Below the pieces are notes generated by a model. The model saw only the letters and a program-made list of their open reading frames with translations. It ran no database searches and was not told the origin of the DNA. A stretch of DNA of 64,000 nucleotides. Origin: MPNP01 sp965221445. GTDB taxonomy: Bacteria > Pseudomonadota > Alphaproteobacteria > Rhodobacterales > Rhodobacteraceae. The stretch lies in the NCBI GenBank assembly GCA_965221445.1, contig CBDCSF010000013.1, positions 2,976,001-3,040,000 of the forward strand, in the 5' to 3' direction. The position numbers and the translations under genes were made by a program. Below are positions 1 through 8,528 of the stretch, in pieces (position 1 is the stretch's first letter; each line of letters starts with the position of its first letter).

Positions 1-747
1 CCTCTGACAGACATGAATCAAAGGGTTCATCAAAATCTCAACTTGATTTTTCCTGATATGAGCAGTGAATCAAGAGAAAAGATTACACGGGGTGTTCTCA
101 ACAACTTTGGAAGGCTGTTTTGTGAAAACTATAGTGGGAAAGAGTTTACAAACCGTGCCCACTTTTATTATACCAGTGGACCGGGGTTTGAGGAGTTGGA
201 TAAAGCCCATAAAAAGAAGCAACCGGTCTTCCTTGTCAGTGGTCATTTTGGTAATTTTGAAGCAGTCAGAGCCTACTTGACCATGAAAGGATATTTGGTT
301 TCTGGCGTCTATCAACCAATGCGTAATCGCTTTTTCAATGAGCATTACGTCAAGAACATCAAAAAAAAGGGTGCTCCACTTTTTTCTACGAAGGGAAAAG
401 GTACTCTGGAGATGATCAGGCATCTGAAAAAGGGTGGAATTGTATCACTGTTGAATGATCAATATGCCTACCAGGGAGAGGAGGTAGAGTTTTTGGGTGT
501 ACCAACAAAAACGAGATTGGGTGTAGGGCAATTGGCAATCAGATACAATGCCCTGGTTATTCCATGTTACGGTATCAGAAAAGAAGACGGTTTGAATTTT
601 GAAATCGTATTGGAGTCCTCAATACCCCTGAGTGATCCCAAAACAGTTACACAAGAATTAAGTCATAGTTTGGAATCCATGGTCCTGAATTACCCTGAGC
701 AGTGGTATTGGATTCACCGGCGTTGGAAAAATCTTTCAGTGGAATGA
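1..747 (+). CDS. Lipid A biosynthesis lauroyl-type acyltransferase (LpxL/HtrB family), 5'-partial
   Basis: Inner-membrane acyltransferase of the LpxL/HtrB family, which transfers an acyl chain from acyl-ACP to a lipid A precursor. The frame is open to the window edge, and about 45 residues that normally precede this point (including the N-terminal membrane anchor) are missing, so the true start lies outside; the first ATG inside is at 13. The family HX4(D/E) catalytic motif is visible as GHFGNFE at about residues 76-82 counted from that ATG. The C-terminal QWYWIHRRWK is typical of the family. It converges with the thiolase gene and the two stop ends overlap by 12 bp. The exact acyl specificity cannot be read from sequence. 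Confidence 0.85.
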   Translation, partial: PLTDMNQRVHQNLNLIFPDMSSESREKITRGVLNNFGRLFCENYSGKEFTNRAHFYYTSGPGFEELDKAHKKKQPVFLVSGHFGNFEAVRAYLTMKGYLVSGVYQPMRNRFFNEHYVKNIKKKGAPLFSTKGKGTLEMIRHLKKGGIVSLLNDQYAYQGEEVEFLGVPTKTRLGVGQLAIRYNALVIPCYGIRKEDGLNFEIVLESSIPLSDPKTVTQELSHSLESMVLNYPEQWYWIHRRWKNLSVE

Positions 748-1911
748 CAACTCCAGGGCAATGGACGTTGCTTCACCCCCACCAATACAAACTGCAGCAA
801 CCCCTCGCTTGGCTTTTCTGGTTATCATGCCATGAACCAGGGATGTAACAATCCTTGCTCCGGAACAGCCAATCGGGTGCCCAAGGGAACAGGCACCTCC
901 ATTAATGTTGAGTTTATGATGTGGAATATCAAGGGACCGCATAAACACCAAGGCAACAATAGCAAAGGCTTCATTGATCTCCCAAAGGTCAACATCCTCT
1001 TTCTTCCACGATAGTTTTTGCAATAGGTTCTGCACAGTGTAAATCGGTGAGGTTGGAAAATCCTTTGGCTCCTGTGCGAAGGTATCGTGACCGACTATTC
1101 TAGCTAAAATAGGACCACCCAATTTTCTAACAGCTGTCTCTTTTCCCAAGACAACTGATGCTGCCCCATCAGAAATTTTTGAGGAGTTAGCAGGAGTTAC
1201 AGTACCCAATTTTTTGAATGCAGGTTTAAGATTTGTCATCCTATCCCATTCGGGAACTGAGGGCTCCTCATCAGTGTCAATGGTTTCGCCCTTTCTTGAT
1301 AAAACAGGAGTGATTTCCTTTTGTGACTGGCCGGATAATTGGGCCTTTATAGCGCGTGTGTATGATTCATATGCATATTCATCTTGTTCCTTTCGGGTAA
1401 TTCCGTGTTCCCTTGCACAGTCATCGGCGAATACACCCATATGTGCATTATTGTCGTAAGCATCTGTCAAACCATCTGTTAACATATGATCCAATATTTT
1501 TGTATGTCCCAAGCGTTTTCCCAAACGGGCATCTGGTACATAAAATGGAGCCTTGGACATACTTTCCATTCCACCGGCGACAATGATGTCGGCCTGGTCC
1601 AAAAGAAGTTGATCAACACCCGACATGATTGCCTTCATCCCAGAACCACACATTTTATTTATAGTTGTTGCAGGTGTCTGTTTTGGTATTCCCCCAAAAA
1701 TTCCAGCCTGCCTTGCTGGTGCCTGGCCAATGCCAGCAGGAAGAACACACCCCATATAGACTTCATCTACATGGTCAGAATTTATCTTGGCATGACCTAG
1801 TGATCCAGCAATAGAACTCCCCCCAAGTTGCGGAGCAGTAAGATGACTCAATGCACCCTGGAATTTACCGATTGGAGTCCTTTTAGTTCCCGCTACAACG
1901 ATCTCATCCAT
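736..1911 (-). CDS. Acetyl-CoA acetyltransferase (thiolase)
   Basis: Cytoplasmic thiolase of 391 aa, normal length for the AtoB/PhaA group. It condenses two acetyl-CoA to acetoacetyl-CoA or performs the reverse thiolysis. The acylated active-site Cys is in KMCGSGMK (Cys88); the NEAFA motif, the His in GGACSLGHPIG and the C-terminal CIGGGEA carrying the second Cys are all present, so the catalytic set is complete. It lies 64 bp downstream of infC on the same strand and could share its transcript. Biosynthetic versus degradative role (PHB, ketone bodies, fatty acids) is not decided by the neighbours. Confidence 0.93.
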   Translation of the reverse strand: MDEIVVAGTKRTPIGKFQGALSHLTAPQLGGSSIAGSLGHAKINSDHVDEVYMGCVLPAGIGQAPARQAGIFGGIPKQTPATTINKMCGSGMKAIMSGVDQLLLDQADIIVAGGMESMSKAPFYVPDARLGKRLGHTKILDHMLTDGLTDAYDNNAHMGVFADDCAREHGITRKEQDEYAYESYTRAIKAQLSGQSQKEITPVLSRKGETIDTDEEPSVPEWDRMTNLKPAFKKLGTVTPANSSKISDGAASVVLGKETAVRKLGGPILARIVGHDTFAQEPKDFPTSPIYTVQNLLQKLSWKKEDVDLWEINEAFAIVALVFMRSLDIPHHKLNINGGACSLGHPIGCSGARIVTSLVHGMITRKAKRGVAAVCIGGGEATSIALELSFH

Positions 1912-1975
1912 GAAAATCTCTATTAGGGCTGAAAAACCTGAGAAGGAGGGGGTAGTAGGAGCCAGTTATACGAAT

Positions 1976-2518
1976 TTACTTTGCTGGTCCCAAAACCATA
2001 AAAATCTGTCGGCCCTCAAACTTTGGAGTTACGACCAGTTTACCCATTTCGCCTACATCATCCTTAACTCTTTCCAGTAACTCTTTGCCAAGGGACTGAT
2101 GGGCCATTTCCCGTCCCCTGAATCTCAAAGTTACCTTTACCTGATCTCCATTATCCAGAAACCTGAGGACGTGCCGTAATTTTACATTGTAGTCATGGAT
2201 ACCGGTATTGGGACGAAATTTAACTTCCTTGACCTCAATGGTCTTTTGCTTTTTCCTGGCAAGGGATTCCTTTTTTTGCTGGGTATATTTGTATTTGCCA
2301 TAATCCATTATCTTACAAACAGGAGGATCGGATTTGGCAGATATTTCAACGAGGTCCAGATTTTCGCGGAAGGCCAGATTCAAACCTTCTTTGGGGGTTA
2401 CTAAGCCGACATTTTCGCCGTTTGCCCCAATCAGGCGAATCTTTGATGCATCAATTTCTTCATTGGCGCGGGGGCCAACCTTTCGTTCAGAATTGGGTTG
2501 GAATGGTTTTCTTGCTAT
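1976..2518 (-). CDS. infC: Translation initiation factor IF-3 with AUA start codon
   Basis: IF-3 binds the 30S subunit, prevents premature 50S joining and rejects non-canonical start codons. The conventional start at 2383 (MNLAFREN) would delete much of the N-domain. Reading upstream in frame restores the family N-terminus: ARKPFQP, then ERKVGPRANEEI, KIRLIGANGENVG and LVTPKEG. An in-frame TAA lies at 2524-2522 and no ATG, GTG or TTG occurs between it and the conserved region. The only plausible start is ATA at 2518-2516, preceded by AAGGA (2531-2527) with an 8-nt spacer. That gives 180 aa, the normal size. A non-AUG start (AUU in E. coli) is the known basis of IF-3 autoregulation. It follows thrS, as in enterics, but the usual rpmI-rplT genes are absent downstream. 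Confidence 0.93.
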   Translation of the reverse strand: MARKPFQPNSERKVGPRANEEIDASKIRLIGANGENVGLVTPKEGLNLAFRENLDLVEISAKSDPPVCKIMDYGKYKYTQQKKESLARKKQKTIEVKEVKFRPNTGIHDYNVKLRHVLRFLDNGDQVKVTLRFRGREMAHQSLGKELLERVKDDVGEMGKLVVTPKFEGRQIFMVLGPAK

Positions 2519-2531
2519 GGGTTATTTCCTT
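2516..2531 (-). promoter_or_regulatory. infC ribosome-binding site and AUA initiation codon
   Basis: On the minus strand AAGGA is followed by 8 nt and then ATA GCA AGA AAA. The TAA immediately before the spacer end excludes an upstream start in this frame. By analogy with E. coli infC, such a start is expected to be used poorly when IF-3 is abundant, giving translational autocontrol. Confidence 0.8.
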
Positions 2532-2642
2532 ATTTTTACCGGTAATAAACCGTTACTTTAACCATGTAGGTCTCATATTTCAACATTAAGGTTAATCATT
2601 CATCAAATCAATTTTGTATTTTTATGCTATCCAAAATGTTTT

Positions 2643-4589
2643 TTATTGATCAGGTGCTTTAACCAATTCAGTAAATTCTGCAAGGGCCTGGTCAAGAGAA
2701 ATATTACGAACTCTTTTTTCACCGAGTGTTCTGACTGAAACGGAATTATCTTCGATTTCCTTTACCCCAACTGCAAAAATGTAAGGAACCTTGGCTAGGG
2801 AATGTTCCCGGACCTTGTAACCAATTTTTTCATTACGGGTATCAGTTTTAGCCCTAATGCCTGCCTTTTGAAGTTTGTTCAAAACTCCTTCAGCATAATC
2901 ATTGGATTCAGAGACAATCGTTGCAACGACAACTTGGGTGGGTGATAACCAAAGAGGCAACTTTCCTGCGTAATTCTCAATCAGAATACCCAAAAATCGT
3001 TCAAAACTCCCAAGGATTGCACGGTGCATGATAACCGGTCGATGTTTATTGCCATCCCTGCCTATATAGGTTGAATTCAGTCTTTCAGGTAATACAAAGT
3101 CTACCTGTAGTGTTCCACATTGCCATTCCCTACCCAAAGAATCTGTCAATATAAATTCCAGCTTCGGTCCATAAAAGGCTCCTTCTCCCGGATTATAACC
3201 AAACGTACTTCCAGTCGCTTTAGTGGCATTAATTAAAGCCTCTTCTGCTTTGTCCCATGTTTCGGAACTACCAGCTCTGACATCTGGCCTGTCTGAAAAC
3301 AGAATTTTAAATTCTTCGAAACCGAAATCACTATAAATCCCCGACAACATTTCGATAAAATTTCTTGTTTCTTCCTGGATTTGTGATTCTTCACAAAAAA
3401 TGTGTGCATCATCCTGAACAAATCCCCGAACCCGCATCAAGCCATGTAGAGCACCTGATGGTTCATAGCGGGTACATGCACCAAATTCTGAAATCCGAAT
3501 GGGAAGTTCACGATAACTCTTTTGGCCGTAATTGAAAATTTGTACATGTCCAGGGCAGTTCATGGGTTTCAAGGCACTGATTCTTTCCGAGGGGTCAATT
3601 TCCATATCAACATTGACAAGGAACATATGCTCGTGAAACTTGTCCCAATGACCTGATTTTTCCCATAATGTCCGATCAAGTACCATTGGGGTGTTGACTT
3701 CCTGATATCCGTTAGCCATCTGCCTTCGTATAATATAGGACTTCATTTCCTTACAGATGGTCCACCCATCCGGATGCCAGAAAACCATTCCAGGAGCCTC
3801 ATCCTGAAAATGGAACAGGTTCATTTCGGCACCTAATTTACGGTGATCTCTTTTCTTGGCTTCTTCAAGGAATGCGAGGTAATCCTTTAGGTCATTCCGT
3901 CTCCTGAAGGCGATGCCGTATATCCTTTGCAGCATTTTATTTCTGCTATCACCTCGCCAATAGGCACCGGCAATGCTGGTTAGTTTAAAGGCGTCTGCCG
4001 GAAGTTGTCCGGTGTGTGCCAGGTGAGGTCCGCGACAAAGGTCCTGCCAGTAGCCATGCCAGTACATTTTGATTTCCTGATCTTCCGGTATGGCTTCCAC
4101 CAGTTCAACCTTGTAGGGTTCGTTTGAGTTTCGATAAAATTCCAAAGCCCTTTCTCTATCCCAGACTTCAAAGGAAACCTCGTCCCTGAGGTTAATGATT
4201 TCCCTCATTTTCTTTTCGATTACCTGCAGGTCACTTGGGGTAAAAGGTGCATCTCTGTCAAAATCGTAATACCAACCATTATCAATAACCGGTCCAATGG
4301 TCACTTTTGTTTCCGGCCAAATTTCCTGGACTGCCCGTGCCATTATATGGGCAAAGTCATGACGAATGAGTTCCAGAGAGTATGGATTGTCATCCAATTG
4401 ATTTATCTGGATGGAGGAATCTCCGTATATGGGCCATTGCAGGTCCCAATGGGTCCCATTTACATGAGCCGAAATAGCCTTTTTGGCCAGCGAAGGTGAA
4501 ATGGATTCTGCGATAACAGCAGGAGTGATACCTTTAGGATATTTTTTGGAGTTATTATCTGGGAATGTTACAGAAATCTGATCGTTCAT
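2643..4589 (-). CDS. thrS: Threonyl-tRNA synthetase
   Basis: Class II aminoacyl-tRNA synthetase charging tRNA-Thr. Order of parts: N-terminal TGS domain, editing/SAD domain with RHDFAHIMAR and a second metal site around CRGPHLAH, catalytic core with MNCPGH (zinc Cys), GACTRYEPSGALHGLMRVRGF, then a C-terminal anticodon-binding domain. I prefer the ATG at 4589 (MNDQISVTF, 648 aa; GAGGAT upstream), because a start at 4625 adds 12 residues with no family match and no good Shine-Dalgarno. infC follows 124 bp downstream on the same strand. A tRNA-Thr gene also occurs in the window at 7.35 kb. Confidence 0.95.
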   Translation of the reverse strand: MNDQISVTFPDNNSKKYPKGITPAVIAESISPSLAKKAISAHVNGTHWDLQWPIYGDSSIQINQLDDNPYSLELIRHDFAHIMARAVQEIWPETKVTIGPVIDNGWYYDFDRDAPFTPSDLQVIEKKMREIINLRDEVSFEVWDRERALEFYRNSNEPYKVELVEAIPEDQEIKMYWHGYWQDLCRGPHLAHTGQLPADAFKLTSIAGAYWRGDSRNKMLQRIYGIAFRRRNDLKDYLAFLEEAKKRDHRKLGAEMNLFHFQDEAPGMVFWHPDGWTICKEMKSYIIRRQMANGYQEVNTPMVLDRTLWEKSGHWDKFHEHMFLVNVDMEIDPSERISALKPMNCPGHVQIFNYGQKSYRELPIRISEFGACTRYEPSGALHGLMRVRGFVQDDAHIFCEESQIQEETRNFIEMLSGIYSDFGFEEFKILFSDRPDVRAGSSETWDKAEEALINATKATGSTFGYNPGEGAFYGPKLEFILTDSLGREWQCGTLQVDFVLPERLNSTYIGRDGNKHRPVIMHRAILGSFERFLGILIENYAGKLPLWLSPTQVVVATIVSESNDYAEGVLNKLQKAGIRAKTDTRNEKIGYKVREHSLAKVPYIFAVGVKEIEDNSVSVRTLGEKRVRNISLDQALAEFTELVKAPDQ

Positions 4590-4758
4590 CGATTCATCCT
4601 CATCGTTTTGGTACCCACCATGCACCCGGTTGTGGGAAAATTTGAACTGTTAACTATAATTAATATATGGGAATTTTAAAGTAACAGGTGTAGATTATTT
4701 TAGAACCTGGATAATTTTCCGTATGCATTTATAAATCCAATTGTGAGTAGGGGGCACT

Positions 4759-5499
4759 ATGTCGACATTTATTGTATTTCCTAACAACCCATCAATCTAT
4801 TTAGCCTATGAAGAGGTCAAGGGTAGTGAACCGACTATTGTTTTCCTTCCTGGGTTGAGATCAGACAAGGAGGGGAATAAGGCTATGGCCCTTCAGGAAT
4901 ATTGTGTGAAAAAGGGTAGGTCCTATCTGAGATTCGATTATTTTGGCCATGGTAGATCATCTGGCGAATTTTCCGAAACAACCATCAAGGATTGGTACAT
5001 GAGTCTGGAAATTCTATTGAAAAAATTAGAGATCCAGCACCCAATCCTGGTTGGTTCATCCTTGGGAGGATGGATTGGCTTGAGTTACGCACATAGAAAT
5101 CCCCAAAATGTTCGTGGCTTTGTAGGGATAGCAAGTGCTGTACAATTCACCGATGCTATATTTGAAGGTTTAAGTAAAGAAGGGAAGGAAGAATTTCGTC
5201 AAAAGGGATATGTTGAGATCCCTTCAGATTATGAGGAAGGGCCCTATAAAATTACTGAAAAAATGGTTGAAGACGGTAAATTGTTTCGGTTGTTTGACAG
5301 AGAAGTCAACATTGATTGCCCTATCAGGTTGCTTCACGGGCTTAACGATATTGATATTCCACCACCGGTTTCCAAGAAAATCCTAAACCACGTTAACGCC
5401 AAAGATAAAGATCTGAAACTAGTTGCAAAAGCTGATCACAGGTTTAGTGATAATTTCTGCATGCAAATTATATTTAATACCATTGATTCTATATCCTAA
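4759..5499 (+). CDS. Alpha/beta hydrolase (ABHD10-like serine hydrolase)
   Basis: Small cytoplasmic alpha/beta hydrolase of 246 aa with a complete catalytic set: nucleophile elbow GSSLGG (Ser101), an acid in HGLNDIDIP, and His in KADHRFSD. FLPGLRSDK near residue 30 forms the oxyanion-hole loop, and FDYFGHGRSSG is typical of ABHD10/thioesterase-like enzymes. The substrate is unknown; esterase or thioesterase activity is the likely chemistry. It is flanked by thrS (divergent) and the iron permease, and nothing nearby fixes its role. Confidence 0.85.
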   Translation: MSTFIVFPNNPSIYLAYEEVKGSEPTIVFLPGLRSDKEGNKAMALQEYCVKKGRSYLRFDYFGHGRSSGEFSETTIKDWYMSLEILLKKLEIQHPILVGSSLGGWIGLSYAHRNPQNVRGFVGIASAVQFTDAIFEGLSKEGKEEFRQKGYVEIPSDYEEGPYKITEKMVEDGKLFRLFDREVNIDCPIRLLHGLNDIDIPPPVSKKILNHVNAKDKDLKLVAKADHRFSDNFCMQIIFNTIDSIS

Positions 5500-5591
5500 A
5501 CATGAAAAATGAGATTCGGGCCAATTGGCCAATCATTTTCCTTGTCTCGAATATCCCCTGATTGTAGCCATTCAGAACTTTTTTCCAGCTT

Positions 5592-5611
5592 ATTAATGTA
5601 AATTCATTAAT
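5592..5611. promoter_or_regulatory. Possible operator: 7-bp inverted repeat upstream of the iron permease
   Basis: ATTAATG and CATTAAT flank a 6-bp TAAATT spacer about 40 bp before the permease start. The position fits an operator, but AT-rich repeats of this size also arise by chance and I cannot match it to a known iron box. Confidence 0.25.
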
Positions 5612-5652
5612 GTCTGGGTATGGAATTGTTTAGATAAATTCTGGTTGCGGTA

Positions 5653-7290
5653 ATGGATGCTCCAAAAAAAATTCTGGTTGGAATTGCACTCATTGCAATA
5701 ACCCTGACGATACTGCTTCCTATTTTGTCAGTTTTATATTTGGCTGTCTTCGGGGGAGGGAGTATTCATGAGTATCTCCAAACCGGTGCTTTCAAGAGGT
5801 ATATTCTCAATACAATCTACCTAGTAGTAGGTGTTTCTTGTCTTGCAGGGATTTTTGGAGTTACTACGGCATGCCTGGTAACCATTTACCAATTTCCACT
5901 CCGAAAAATTCTTGAATACTCACTATTTTTTCCGCTGGCAATTCCTGCTTATGTTGGGGCCTATTCCCTAGTGGATTTTTTTGAATACGCAGGACCTGTC
6001 CAGACTATAATGCGGGATATTTTTGGATGGCAAAATGCTTCCGACTATTTTTTTCCGGAGATCAGAAGTTTAGGAGGTGCAGTGATTGTTCTATCACTGG
6101 TTCTTTTCCCCTATGTCTATCTGTTTACCAGGGTTGCTTTGAGGGAACAATCAGCAGCCATAATAGATATTGCAAGTACTTTGGGTAAAGGCCCTTTTTA
6201 CCGCTTCTTCAGGGTGGTCATTCCCCTTGTTAGACCAGGGATATTTGCCGGTTTGATCATAGTCATGATGGAAACAATAGCTGATTTCGGGGTGGTTGAA
6301 TATTTTGCCGTCCAAACGGTTACAACCGGGATATATACTGTTTGGCTTGAGGCCTATGATTTGAGTGCGGCTTCGATTCTTTCCATGATTGTCCTGTTTT
6401 TTATTTTGATCATTATTTTGGGTGAGCGGTCTCTCCGGTTCAATTCAGAATTCCACAGGGTTTCTCAAACACCTATTTTCTCTAAAAGAAAAAAACTCAA
6501 TCGGTTACCTGCCTTTTTTGCTTCAGGGGCTTGCATTGTTCTTCTCGGGTTAGGCTTCATATTACCTGTTTCAATAATGACCCACCATGCCCTATCCAGC
6601 TGGGGGCTTTGGTTCGAAGAGGAACTCCTTAATTCCTTCCTGAACAGTATGTACACGAGTGGCATTGCAGCATTTTTGACCTTAGCCGTTGCTATCGCCG
6701 TTGTATATGGTCAATCCATAACAAAGCCCCGTTTTTCCAATTTTCTTACGCCCATACTGACGGTTGGCTATGCAATACCAGGAGCAGTTATAGGAATTGG
6801 GATATTGATTACCCTTGTTTCCTTCGACCATTTAATTGCTGACTGGTTAAATCAAAAATTTGGTTATGATCCAGGTTTGTTGTTGACTGGTTCTGCCTTT
6901 GCGATAATCCTTGCCTATTTCATCCGGTTTTACGCCATAGCACAAAACCTGGTTGAAGCAGCATTTGGAAGGATACCGCCATCATTGATAATGGTACCAA
7001 GATCCTTGGGAAAATCCGCACCGGAAGCATTGATATCCGTTCATCTTCCCATCATAAGAGGTTCACTGGTCACTGGCTTGATACTGGTTTTTGTGGATTG
7101 TATCAAAGAATTACCTGCGACTTTACTTTTACGCCCTTTCGACTTTAATACTCTCGCTACTAGAGTATATGACAGGGCATCTCTCGAAAATATCAGCCAA
7201 GCAGCACCAGCTGCTTTATTGATTGTTGCGGTCGGGTGCTGTGGGGTATTATTGTTAATAAAAACAGATAGAATCGGAAAAACGGATTAG
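5653..7290 (+). CDS. Iron(III) ABC transporter, double-domain permease (FbpB/AfuB type)
   Basis: Inner-membrane permease of 545 aa made of two fused transport domains, each with about six membrane segments, as in FbpB, SfuB and ThiP. Two EAA-type loops that contact the ATPase are visible: DIASTLGKGPFYRFFRVVIP at about 175-195 and VPRSLGKSAPEALISVHLP in the second half. Such proteins import ferric iron delivered by a periplasmic FbpA-like protein. Neither the binding protein nor the ATPase is adjacent: the next features are tRNA-Thr and an SDR gene, so it is an orphan permease here. Thiamine or other substrates are possible alternatives. Confidence 0.88.
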   Translation: MDAPKKILVGIALIAITLTILLPILSVLYLAVFGGGSIHEYLQTGAFKRYILNTIYLVVGVSCLAGIFGVTTACLVTIYQFPLRKILEYSLFFPLAIPAYVGAYSLVDFFEYAGPVQTIMRDIFGWQNASDYFFPEIRSLGGAVIVLSLVLFPYVYLFTRVALREQSAAIIDIASTLGKGPFYRFFRVVIPLVRPGIFAGLIIVMMETIADFGVVEYFAVQTVTTGIYTVWLEAYDLSAASILSMIVLFFILIIILGERSLRFNSEFHRVSQTPIFSKRKKLNRLPAFFASGACIVLLGLGFILPVSIMTHHALSSWGLWFEEELLNSFLNSMYTSGIAAFLTLAVAIAVVYGQSITKPRFSNFLTPILTVGYAIPGAVIGIGILITLVSFDHLIADWLNQKFGYDPGLLLTGSAFAIILAYFIRFYAIAQNLVEAAFGRIPPSLIMVPRSLGKSAPEALISVHLPIIRGSLVTGLILVFVDCIKELPATLLLRPFDFNTLATRVYDRASLENISQAAPAALLIVAVGCCGVLLLIKTDRIGKTD

Positions 7291-7349
7291 AAATGGTTGC
7301 AAGGTTACATTTGGTTCCTATTTTTCTGTAATTATCAGGTACAGATTTT

Positions 7350-7425
7350 GCCCCTATAGCTCAGCTGGTAGAGCATCTGATTTGTAATCAGGAGGTCGGG
7401 AGTTCAAGTCTCTCTGGGGGCACCA
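7350..7425 (+). tRNA. tRNA-Thr (anticodon TGT)
   Basis: A 76-nt cloverleaf. Acceptor stem GCCCCTA pairs with TGGGGGC, the D arm is GCTC..GAGC, the anticodon arm is TCTGA-TTTGTAA-TCAGG with anticodon TGT (reads ACA), and the T arm contains TTCAAGT. The 3' CCA is encoded. Confidence 0.97.
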
Positions 7426-7436
7426 TAAGAATGGTC

Positions 7437-8201
7437 CTAGACTTGTCCACCAGCAATGGGAATTACTTGCCCGTTAACATTTTCTGCCCCATCCGTACAT
7501 AGCCATAGTACGGTTTTGGCAACTTCTTCTGGTTTAAGCATTTTCTTATTTCTGTTAAGGCGACTGAGCTTATTTCTGGCCTCTTCGGGGCTAATGTCCA
7601 TGGCTTTTGAAATTTCTTCCACATTTCTGTCGACAAGGGGTGTTTCGACATAACCTGGGCACACTGCATTTGCAGTAATTCCAGTGTAGAGATATTCTTC
7701 TGAAATAGCCCTCACCAATCCGATCATGGCATGCTTGGAAGCTGTATATGCGGATGCTCCCTTAAGGCCTCTTAAACCCGCTACCGAAGATATGGCAATT
7801 ATTCTTCCCCAATCGCTCTTCATCATTGATTCCAGTGAATATTTTATCGAGAGAAATGCCCCATCCAGATTGGTGGACATGATTTTTCGCCAGAAATCGA
7901 AATCCATTGCAGAAAAATTCTGTCCTTCTGCAATTCCGGCATTGGCGATGTGAATGTTTATTATTCCTGATTGTTCTTCAGCCATTCTGGTAGCATCCCT
8001 AACAGAATCTTCCTTGGTCACATCCATTTCTACAGGTACGAAATCGTACATTTCGGATACCTCAACCAATCGCTCATGATTTCGTCCACAGATGGTTACC
8101 TTTACTCCAGAATTCTTTAGTTCACGCGCAATTGACAAACCTATTCCAGTTCCGCCCCCCGTAATCAGAGCATGCAGATTTGCTTTTTTTGAATAACTCA
8201 T
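7437..8201 (-). CDS. Short-chain dehydrogenase/reductase (3-oxoacyl or 3-hydroxybutyrate dehydrogenase-like)
   Basis: NAD(P)-dependent oxidoreductase of 254 aa, normal SDR length. Rossmann motif GGGTGIG near the N-terminus, NAG in HIANAGIAEG, catalytic Ser in AISSVAG, and catalytic YTASK at about residue 159 are all present; the C-terminus NGQVIPIAGGQV is typical. CGRNHERL after strand 2 suggests NADPH preference. It converges on the tRNA-Thr gene and has no functional partner nearby, so the substrate cannot be assigned. Confidence 0.87.
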   Translation of the reverse strand: MSYSKKANLHALITGGGTGIGLSIARELKNSGVKVTICGRNHERLVEVSEMYDFVPVEMDVTKEDSVRDATRMAEEQSGIINIHIANAGIAEGQNFSAMDFDFWRKIMSTNLDGAFLSIKYSLESMMKSDWGRIIAISSVAGLRGLKGASAYTASKHAMIGLVRAISEEYLYTGITANAVCPGYVETPLVDRNVEEISKAMDISPEEARNKLSRLNRNKKMLKPEEVAKTVLWLCTDGAENVNGQVIPIAGGQV

Positions 8202-8528
8202 ATCGCATTAGCTTCCTAAAAAATGTTCTCATTTACACACGAATTTGCAGATGATTTAGGAATATAAATCTCCCATGAATCTCCAACTCGATTTTTTCAA
8301 TTGGTCTTCTAGCTCTTTAGAAGTTTAACTAGATCACAAATTTCCCGATGATAAAGGGTTAACAGCGTATTATTTCTGATTATTGTTGTACCCGTTTCCC
8401 TGCACCAAATTCAAATCAGAAATTGCCAAATTGCCTTATTCTAAAACCTACAAGGGTATTCATCATTTGTTATATTGATCAGTGTAAACACCCTATAGAC
8501 TAACCTACCAATTCAATTACTCTTTAAT
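8202..8528. other. AT-rich intergenic stretch before the IS5 element
   Basis: No supported ORF, RNA or strong hairpin. It carries the promoter region of the SDR gene and ends at the left terminal repeat of the insertion sequence. Confidence 0.6.

Noticed and set aside
5519..5530. 12-bp palindrome GGCCAATTGGCC after the hydrolase gene
   Set aside because: It has no loop and no T-run, and its position is not regulatory for a start; too short to support a site.
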